From: Cellulomonas palmilytica
GTDB lineage: Bacteria; Actinomycetota; Actinomycetes; Actinomycetales; Cellulomonadaceae
DNA: 64,000 nt
Direction of reading: 5' to 3'
Assembly (NCBI RefSeq): GCF_021590045.1
Contig: NZ_CP062221.1
Span: 3,410,001-3,474,000 of the forward strand
Part shown: positions 57,636-64,000 of the stretch, in pieces
How positions within the stretch are numbered: the stretch's first letter is position 1
Layout of the letters: every line of letters starts with the position of its first letter
Made by a program: the position numbers and the translations under genes
Notes under the pieces: generated by a model
Seen by the model: the letters and a program-made list of their open reading frames with translations, nothing else
Database searches by the model: none
What the model was told of the DNA's origin: nothing

Positions 57636-58376
57636 TCACCGCAGGTGGCGGTCGAGGAACCGGCCGGAGTCCTCGAGCTCGAACACCGGCGTGCCCAGGT
57701 GCCCGCCCGCGTTGGCGTGCAGCGTCTTCTCCGCTCCGCCCCAGGCGTCGAACAGGTCGAGGGCGTCCGCGCGGGGGTTGCCCTCGTCGTCCCACTGCAG
57801 CAGCAGGAGCAGCGGCACGGTGAGGTCCCGCACCTGCTCGCGCTGCGGCCGGGGCACGTGTCCGCCGGCGAACAGGGCGACGGCCTCGATGCGCGGCTCG
57901 GCCGCGGCCAGCGCGATCCCCAGCGCGGCCCAGCCGGAGTAGCCGACCGGCCCGGTGACCTCGGGCAGCTCGACCAGCACGGCGAGCGCGGTGCGCCAGT
58001 CCGGGACGGCGCCTGCGACGAGCGCGGTGACCATGGGTTCGAGGACCGGGCCGAGCGGTTCCCCGGCCTGCGCGGCGCGGCGCAGGTCGGCGCGGGCGCG
58101 GTCGACCGCGGGCGGGCGCGGGCGGTCCCCGCAGCCCGTCGCGTCGACCGTCGCCACGACGTAGCCGTGCGTGGTCGCGGTCCAGCGGGCGCGGGCGACG
58201 AGCCGCGCGTCGGTCCGGGGCAGCCCGTTGTTGTGGGCCATGAGGACCAGCGGCGCGGGCGTCGACGGGGGCACCCAGAGGGCGCCGGGGACGTCGCCGA
58301 TCATGACGTCGCGCTCGACGACGCCGCCGTCGAGGCCCTGCTCGTCGACGACGGTCAGTGCGGGGGTGGCGGGCAT
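57636..58376 (-). CDS. Alpha/beta hydrolase (dienelactone hydrolase-like)
   Basis: 246 residues from ATG 58376. The nucleophile elbow is GYSGW in [16 protein letters not shown], the acidic residue lies in [11 protein letters not shown] and the His in [13 protein letters not shown], giving a complete Ser-Asp-His triad. The N-terminus [20 protein letters not shown] is DLH-like. There is no signal peptide, so it is cytosolic. The substrate is unknown. It is divergent from the secreted esterase gene across 184 bases in which I find no clear operator. Confidence 0.85.
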   Translation of the reverse strand: MPATPALTVVDEQGLDGGVVERDVMIGDVPGALWVPPSTPAPLVLMAHNNGLPRTDARLVARARWTATTHGYVVATVDATGCGDRPRPPAVDRARADLRRAAQAGEPLGPVLEPMVTALVAGAVPDWRTALAVLVELPEVTGPVGYSGWAALGIALAAAEPRIEAVALFAGGHVPRPQREQVRDLTVPLLLLLQWDDEGNPRADALDLFDAWGGAEKTLHANAGGHLGTPVFELEDSGRFLDRHLR

Positions 58377-58560
58377 GGTCCCGGCACCGTACGAGTCCCC
58401 ACGCCGGGCCACAAGGCGAATACCCGGGCGGCACGCCGCCCCCTCGGACGGCAGGCGAATCGGTTCATCGCCCGCGGCCGAGTTGTCGCTGGTCACGCGG
58501 CGGGACGACGCTTCCCGAGCGGGCGTGCGCACGCGGGCCCGCCCGACGGAAGGGTCATCG

Positions 58561-59961
58561 ATGACGACGTCCTCGTCCCGGCGCCTGCGCGCCCTGGCCG
58601 GCACCGCGCTGGCCGCCCTCAGCCTCGCGACGGTGGGTGCCCTGGTCACCACGACCACCACCGCACCACCCGCGCAGGCCGCGTCCCTCACCCGGGTGTC
58701 AGGTTTCGGCGAGAACCCCGGCGGGCTCGGCATGTACCTGTACGTCCCGGACTCGGTGAAGCCGAACGCGCCCGTGCTGGTCGTCGTGCACTACTGCACC
58801 GGCACCGCGCAGGCGATGTTCTCCGGCGCGCAGTTCGACGAGCTCGCCGACCGGTACGGCTACATCGCGGTCTACCCGCAGGCCGACCGGCCCGGCGCGT
58901 GCTTCGACGTGTCGTCCGCGGCGGCGCTGCGGCACGACGGCGGCAGCGACCCGACGAGCATCGCGAACATGGTCCGGTACGTGCAGCGCACCTACTCGAC
59001 GGACACGTCGCGCGTGTTCGTCACGGGCACCTCGTCGGGCGCGATGACGACGCAGGTGATGCTCGCGACGTACCCCGACCTGTTCGCGGCGGGCGCGGCG
59101 TTCGCGGGCGTCCCCGCGACGTGCTTCTCGACGTCGCAGCCGGCGCCCGGCTCGTCGAACCAGGCGCCCTGGAACAGCGACTGCGCGCAGGGGCGGATCG
59201 ACCGCACCGCGGCGCAGTGGGGCGACCTGGCACGCGCGGCGTACCCCGGGTACAGCGGCCCGCGCCCACGCGTGCAGCTCTGGCACGGGACGCAGGACAC
59301 GACGCTCGCGTACGCGAACCACCGCGAGGCGATCGAGCAGTGGACGAACGTGCTCGGCGTGTCCGCGACGCCCGCCGCGACGTCCGTGAGCGGCAACGAC
59401 ACCCGCACGCGGTACGGCGCGACGGGCGACCAGGCACCGGTCGAGGCGCACAGCCTCGGGAACACCGGGCACAACCTGCCCGTGGACGCGGCGGCCGCGA
59501 TCCACTTCTTCGGCCTCGACGGCCCCGCGCCCACCCAGTCGCCGACGAGCAGCCCGCACCCGACGGACAGCGCGTCGCCGACCCCGACGCCCACCCCGAC
59601 GCCGACACCCACGTCGACGCCCACCGCGACCCCGACGACGACCGTGCCGTCCGGCTGCCGGGTCGAGTTCAAGGTCAACGCGTGGAACACCGGCTACACC
59701 GCGAACGTGACCGTCACGAACGCGGGCGCCAACCCCGTGAACGGCTGGACGCTGCGGTTCACGCTGCCCGCCGGCCAGCGCGTCGAGCAGGCGTGGAGCT
59801 CGCAGCTCAGCCAGTCCGGCCAGTCCGTGACGCTCACCAACGCGCCGTGGAACGGCACCATCCCGATCGGCGGCAACGTGCAGATCGGCTTCAACGCGAG
59901 CCACTCCGGCTCGGCGACGCCGCCGTCGTCATTCACGCTGAACGGCACGCTCTGCGGCTGA
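58561..59961 (+). CDS. Secreted CE1/PHB-depolymerase-type esterase with C-terminal CBM2
   Basis: 466 residues from ATG 58561. A signal peptide (about 1-40, ending APPAQAA) precedes a CE1-type esterase domain (about 45-320; [20 protein letters not shown], nucleophile Ser158 in [27 protein letters not shown] carrying the catalytic His). A Pro/Thr/Ser linker follows, then a CBM2 (about 366-466) bounded by two Cys residues with exposed Trp residues ([33 protein letters not shown]). This is an acetylxylan or feruloyl esterase targeted to cellulose or xylan, as in cellulomonads. Confidence 0.93.
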   Translation: MTTSSSRRLRALAGTALAALSLATVGALVTTTTTAPPAQAASLTRVSGFGENPGGLGMYLYVPDSVKPNAPVLVVVHYCTGTAQAMFSGAQFDELADRYGYIAVYPQADRPGACFDVSSAAALRHDGGSDPTSIANMVRYVQRTYSTDTSRVFVTGTSSGAMTTQVMLATYPDLFAAGAAFAGVPATCFSTSQPAPGSSNQAPWNSDCAQGRIDRTAAQWGDLARAAYPGYSGPRPRVQLWHGTQDTTLAYANHREAIEQWTNVLGVSATPAATSVSGNDTRTRYGATGDQAPVEAHSLGNTGHNLPVDAAAAIHFFGLDGPAPTQSPTSSPHPTDSASPTPTPTPTPTPTSTPTATPTTTVPSGCRVEFKVNAWNTGYTANVTVTNAGANPVNGWTLRFTLPAGQRVEQAWSSQLSQSGQSVTLTNAPWNGTIPIGGNVQIGFNASHSGSATPPSSFTLNGTLCG

Positions 59962-60010
59962 GCACGGCTGAGCACGGCCGAGCACGGCTGAGCACGGCTG
60001 AGCACGGCCG
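59961..60010. repeat. Five tandem copies of a 10-bp unit after the esterase gene
   Basis: AGCACGGCTG or AGCACGGCCG repeated five times without a break, starting at the last base of the esterase stop codon and ending next to the terminator hairpin. Confidence 0.9.
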
Positions 60011-60052
60011 ACGCAGGAGGGGCCCGGTCGTCGGACCGGGCCCCTCCTGCGT
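60011..60052. terminator. Bidirectional terminator between esterase and pullulanase
   Basis: A perfect 19-bp stem: ACGCAGGAGGGGCCCGGTC at 60011-60029 with its complement at 60034-60052, and a 4-base loop. It serves two convergent extracellular-enzyme genes. Confidence 0.88.
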
Positions 60053-60082
60053 GCTCGGGGCGGGCTCACCCGCCCGCTCGGG

Positions 60083-63000
60083 TCACCCCTCGCGTCGCCG
60101 TCGCACGACGAGCACGAGCACGACACCGGCGACGAGCGCAGCGGCCGCGAGCGCGGCCAGCCCCGCGTCGAAGCCCGTGACCCCGAGCTCCGCGTCGGCC
60201 GCCACGACCTGGACGGCGGCGGACCCGCTGAGCCCGGAGGTCAGCCCGCGCACCTCGAGCGTGTGCTCACCGAGCGCCGCGTCCACGGGGATGGTCACGG
60301 TCAGGTCGACCGCACCCGTCGCCGAGGCCGTGCCGCCGAGCAGCAGGACCGGCGTGGAGTGCAGCCACACCTGGACCTTCTCGCCCGCCGTGAAGCCCGA
60401 CGCGCGCACCTGGACCGTGCTCCCCCGCCGGACCTCGCCCGCGGACAGCTGCACCCGCGGCTTCGGGCCGGGCTTGGCCGTCGGCTCCGGGCGCGGCTTC
60501 GCCGTGCGCGTGGGGTGCGGCTTCGGCGTGGGCTGCGGCTTCGCCGTGCGCGTGGGGTGCGGCTTCGGCGTCGGGTGCGGCTTGGGCGTCGTCGTCGGCG
60601 CGGGCGTCGGGGTGGCCGTGCCCGTCGGGCCGGGCGTCGGGGTCGCCGTGCCGGTCGGCGTGGGCGTGGGCGTCGGCGTGGGTCCGCCGTCCTCCTGCAC
60701 CTCGACGAGCACCGCGACCGTGCGTGCCGGGACGCTCACCGTGCCGGTCGCCGTGTCCCACGTGGTCGCCTTGACGACCTCGTCGGACCCCGCGGCCTGC
60801 ACCGGGGACAGCGCGTACTCGCGCCCCGCGAGCTCGGTGACGACCTGCGTGGTCGCCTCCGTCCCGGCGTTGAGCACGACGAGCACGCCGTCGAGCGCGG
60901 GGTCCGCGTCCTCGCCGAGCGTGTCGTCGATGCTCATGACGATCACGCCGGGCGTCGCGTCGGGGCCGCTGTTCGGGAACGTCAGCTTGGTCTCGATCGC
61001 GTCCGCGGAGCCGAGGCGCAGCAGGCGGGTCGAGGAGCGCAGGCGCAGCAGGTCGAGCGCGGCGTCGGACGCCGTGGCGACGTCGTCGGCCGACGGCTTG
61101 AGCGCCGGGTCCGCGAGCAGCGGGGCCATGTACGGCCACTTGGCCTCGTTGTCGGGCCGCGGCGGCAGGCCCTTGCCGAACCCGTTCTCCTGGCCGGTCC
61201 AGTCGATCGCGTTGAACCAGTCGCCCGAGTTGTAGCTGTTGCGGTCGAGCGACTTGCTGCGCAGCCGGTCCGCGCCCGCGTGCCAGAACGACGGCGTCTG
61301 GGCGAGCGCGGTCGTCGCGAGCGACAGCGTGTTCATGCGGATGCGGTCGTCCATCGAGGTCGCCTGCGGGAGCTTCATGGTGAGCGAGTCCCACAGCGTC
61401 TCGTTGTCGTGCGCGTCGACGTACGTGACGACCTCGTCGGGCTCGGTCGCGTACCCGGCCGGCTGGCCGTTGTAGTCGAGCTGCGCGCCCGTGCGCACGG
61501 TCCCGTCGGCCGCGAGGAGCTTGAAGTCCGCGAGGTTGCCCGCCATGCCGAGCCGCACGAGGTCCGCCTGGTGCGCCAGGGACGCCTCCTGCGCCGCGGC
61601 GTCGCCGTTGACCGCGGCGCCGTTCGGGTCGGTGAACTGACCCGAGCCGAAGCCCTGGACGCGGGGGTCCTCGTCGAACGGGCCGCCGCCGCGCACCGCG
61701 TCGCGCAGCCGGTCGGAGAACGTCCCGATGCCGGTGCCGCCGAGGTTGCCCTGGCGGGCCTGCTCGAACAGCGCGTCGTCGGCGACCTCGCCGAAGTTCC
61801 AGCCCTCGCCGTACAGGTAGATGCGCGAGCCGTCGACGCCGTCCTCGGCGAGCGTCAGCTCGTCGAGCGCCGCCCGCACGGCCTGCATGTTGGCGACCGA
61901 GTGGTGCCCCATGAGGTCGAACCGGAAGCCGTCGACCTTGTAGTCGCGCGCCCACAGGACGACGGAGTCCACCATGAGCTTGCCCGCGAGCGCGTGCTCC
62001 GTCGCGATGTTCGAGCAGCACGTGCTCGTCTGGACCGCGCCCGCCGCGTCGAGGCGGTGGTAGTAGCCCGGCACGACCTTGTCGAGCACCGAGGTGTCGG
62101 CCTGGCCGGCCGCCGAGGTGTGGTTGTAGACCTCGTCGAGCACGACCTCGAGACCCGTCGCGTGCAGCGCCCCGACCATCGTGCGGAACTCGCTGACCCG
62201 CGCGTCGGGGTCGACCGCGTACGAGCCCTCGGGCACCTGGTAGTGGAACGGGTCGTAGCCCCAGTTGAAGCCGTCGGCGTCGGCCACCGCGGTGACGCAC
62301 GCCTGCTGCTGCTCGGAGTCCGGCGCGTACGACGCGAGGTCGCACGCCGGGCTCTCCTGCTGCGTGCGGTCCTCCTCGATGGTCGCGATGTCGAACGTCG
62401 GCAGCAGGTGGACCGTCGTCAGGCCCGCGCCCGCGAGCGCGGCGAGGTGCCGCGTGCCGTCGCTGTCCCGCGCGAACGCGAGGTACGTCCCGCGCTCGGC
62501 CTCGGGCACCGTCTCGTCGGCGATCGAGAAGTCGCGCACGTGCAGCTCGTAGATCGCCCGGTCGACGGCCTGCTCCACCGTCGGGGACGGCGTGTCGGCC
62601 CAGATCGCCGGCCGCGTGGCCGGTTCGGCCAGGTCGACGACGACCGAGTGGGTCGAGTTCGTCGTGAGCGCGACCGAGTACGGGTCGGTCACGTCGTTCA
62701 CGACGACGCGCCGCAGGCTCGGGGCGTACACCGTGACCGCGTACCGGTAGGCGGCACCCGTCCAGTCGGCGTCGCCCTCGACGTGCCACACGCCGTCGTC
62801 GCCGCGCTCGGCGGCGACCCGCGTGGGCTCGGCCGAGGTGTCGCCGGTCCAGACCAGCAGGTCGACGTCCTGCGCGGTCGGCGCCCACAGCGCGAACGAC
62901 GGCGTGCCGTCGTCCCACGTCAGGCCCAGGTCCGCGTCGGCCGCCGCGTCGGCGTACAGGTCGTCGAGCACGCCCGGGACCTGCACCCCCGTGAACGCCG

Positions 63001-64000
63001 CCGGGGCGTCGTCGCCCGCGGCGAGCACACGGAGCTCACCCTCGAGCAGCTCGGCGGCGCGTGCCGCGTCGGGAGCGGACAGGTGCAGCGCCGCGTAGCC
63101 CGCGAGCGCCGGGAACGTCGTCGTGACGTCCGCGGGCAGCCCCGCCGGGTCGTACGTCAGGGCGAGCGACTCGCCGCCCTCGACCGCGCCGTCGGCGAGC
63201 TCGAGGCCGCCCGTGGGCGACGCGTGCAGCGACCACGTCAGGTCGGCGGCGTCGAGGTCACCGAGCAGGTCACGCGGGAACGCGAGCGTGTCGGCCGTGA
63301 CCCAGTGGGCACGGGCCTGCCCGGTGCCGGGCAGCGGCGGGTCCTGGACGGTCACGGTGAGCACCTTCGTCTCGGAGTCGAACGTGAAGAGCACCTGCTT
63401 GCCCTGGCTGGCGGAGAAGGTGATGTTCGCACCTCCCGGGATACCGCCCTCGCCCCAGTTGAGGTCCCAGGACCGGTCCTGCGTGACCTTCACCTGGTAC
63501 GAGCCTGTCGGCAGCGCCGTCGTCGAGAACGTGAACGTCCCGTCGCCGTCGCCGTCCTGCAGGAGCGCGGCGAGGCAGTCGGGCTGCCAGTCGCCCGGGC
63601 AGCCGAGCTCGGACTGGAAGTCGCCCGCGAGCGTGAACAGCGGGCCCTGCGCGGTCGACGTGAACAGGTGCGAGACGGGGTCGTAGACGAACGTCACGTC
63701 GGACTGCTCGGCGAGCGTGTAGGCGACGTTCGCGCCGTCCCGCACGCCGCCGGCGCCGTAGTTCTCGCTCCACGAGCCGCCGATCGCGACCTTGTACTCG
63801 TACGCGCCCGCGGGGATCGTGAACGTCCCGGCGTAGACGCCGCCGGGCTGCAGCTCGAGGCGCGCGTCGGCGCAGTCGGGCGCCCAGTCACCCGGGCAGC
63901 CCATCTCGCTGTTGTGGCTGCCGGGCACGCTCACGACGAGGTCGCCCGGGCCGGGCTCGGTCGGCGTTCCCGCGTCGATCGTCAGCACGCCCGCCGCGGT
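60083..64000 (-). CDS. pulA: Modular cell-surface pullulanase (GH13), N-terminus beyond the window
   Basis: At least 1305 residues; the frame is open at base 64000, so the signal peptide and perhaps more modules are missing. Two X25-type starch-binding modules come first (each with GCPGDW and a later GGxxxGAN). Pullulanase N-domains and a CBM48-like module follow ([18 protein letters not shown]), then the GH13 domain with [25 protein letters not shown] (nucleophile Asp), [10 protein letters not shown] (acid/base Glu) and [11 protein letters not shown]. After the catalytic part come a Thr/Pro linker, a Lys/His/Pro-rich linker, an Ig-like domain, LGVTG, a hydrophobic helix and RRRREG. It debranches alpha-1,6 links in starch or glycogen at the cell surface. 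Confidence 0.93.
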   Translation of the reverse strand, partial: TAAGVLTIDAGTPTEPGPGDLVVSVPGSHNSEMGCPGDWAPDCADARLELQPGGVYAGTFTIPAGAYEYKVAIGGSWSENYGAGGVRDGANVAYTLAEQSDVTFVYDPVSHLFTSTAQGPLFTLAGDFQSELGCPGDWQPDCLAALLQDGDGDGTFTFSTTALPTGSYQVKVTQDRSWDLNWGEGGIPGGANITFSASQGKQVLFTFDSETKVLTVTVQDPPLPGTGQARAHWVTADTLAFPRDLLGDLDAADLTWSLHASPTGGLELADGAVEGGESLALTYDPAGLPADVTTTFPALAGYAALHLSAPDAARAAELLEGELRVLAAGDDAPAAFTGVQVPGVLDDLYADAAADADLGLTWDDGTPSFALWAPTAQDVDLLVWTGDTSAEPTRVAAERGDDGVWHVEGDADWTGAAYRYAVTVYAPSLRRVVVNDVTDPYSVALTTNSTHSVVVDLAEPATRPAIWADTPSPTVEQAVDRAIYELHVRDFSIADETVPEAERGTYLAFARDSDGTRHLAALAGAGLTTVHLLPTFDIATIEEDRTQQESPACDLASYAPDSEQQQACVTAVADADGFNWGYDPFHYQVPEGSYAVDPDARVSEFRTMVGALHATGLEVVLDEVYNHTSAAGQADTSVLDKVVPGYYHRLDAAGAVQTSTCCSNIATEHALAGKLMVDSVVLWARDYKVDGFRFDLMGHHSVANMQAVRAALDELTLAEDGVDGSRIYLYGEGWNFGEVADDALFEQARQGNLGGTGIGTFSDRLRDAVRGGGPFDEDPRVQGFGSGQFTDPNGAAVNGDAAAQEASLAHQADLVRLGMAGNLADFKLLAADGTVRTGAQLDYNGQPAGYATEPDEVVTYVDAHDNETLWDSLTMKLPQATSMDDRIRMNTLSLATTALAQTPSFWHAGADRLRSKSLDRNSYNSGDWFNAIDWTGQENGFGKGLPPRPDNEAKWPYMAPLLADPALKPSADDVATASDAALDLLRLRSSTRLLRLGSADAIETKLTFPNSGPDATPGVIVMSIDDTLGEDADPALDGVLVVLNAGTEATTQVVTELAGREYALSPVQAAGSDEVVKATTWDTATGTVSVPARTVAVLVEVQEDGGPTPTPTPTPTGTATPTPGPTGTATPTPAPTTTPKPHPTPKPHPTRTAKPQPTPKPHPTRTAKPRPEPTAKPGPKPRVQLSAGEVRRGSTVQVRASGFTAGEKVQVWLHSTPVLLLGGTASATGAVDLTVTIPVDAALGEHTLEVRGLTSGLSGSAAVQVVAADAELGVTGFDAGLAALAAAALVAGVVLVLVVRRRREG

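Noticed and set aside
59961..60010. Five-copy tandem repeat considered as a CRISPR array
   Set aside because: The units are 10 bases with no spacers, and no cas genes are nearby. The other short repeats in the window fail for the same reason.

Overview
The window is a continuous piece of chromosome from a very high-GC actinobacterium. It is dense, with short intergenic gaps, many GTG starts and many leaderless promoters (TAnnnT hexamers 6-8 nt ahead of a start codon). The WhiB7 regulator, mycoredoxin, AdnA/AdnB, DUF3107 and DUF3152 place it in Actinomycetota. A secreted CE1 esterase with a CBM2 and a large modular pullulanase suggest a polysaccharide-degrading Micrococcales member, most like Cellulomonas. 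The genus call is inference. I saw no rRNA, tRNA, CRISPR array, insertion sequence or intact prophage.

Layout. Positions 1-26000 form a housekeeping block whose gene content and order, as I remember it, follow the Mycobacterium tuberculosis Rv3193c-Rv3211 region: UPF0182 membrane protein, PPA1309 protein, PDZ/S16 protease, epimerase, zincin-like protein, YgjP-like protease, DUF5679, ThiF-like protein, whiB7 with its regulatory leader, uvrD2, mycoredoxin, nudC, a phosphotransferase-like protein, adnB, adnA, DUF3152, TetR, DUF3107, ferritin-like protein and a DEAD-box helicase. Positions 26000-33000 hold MarC, a PHP phosphoesterase, aminopeptidase P, a stress protein, an MgtE_N/CBS protein, DUF1003 and Mrp. 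Positions 33000-36400 are a DeoR-galT-galK operon.

Positions 36400-42300 hold the most interesting accessory unit. A CPBP protease-histidine kinase-response regulator operon is followed by an ABC ATPase-FtsX permease operon. The two promoters share the palindrome TGCATC-N4-GATGCA at exactly the same distance from identical -10 regions, which predicts one regulon run by the response regulator.

Positions 42300-56200 are a mixed accessory stretch: ArsR/MFS pair, xth, an orphan phage-type M15 endolysin, glyA-folD under a ZTP riboswitch, MarR/EamA, a TmrB-like protein, an ArsR-SRPBCC-VOC cluster, an APH(3')-like kinase with a GNAT, and purU. Positions 56200-64000 hold mdh-DUF167, a hydrolase, the CE1-CBM2 esterase and a pullulanase that runs off the right edge.

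Regulation readable from sequence includes: a WhiB7-type promoter, upstream ORF and attenuator in front of whiB7; the ZTP riboswitch; palindromic operators beside three HTH regulators; the shared operator pair; and several long GC-rich bidirectional terminators between convergent genes.
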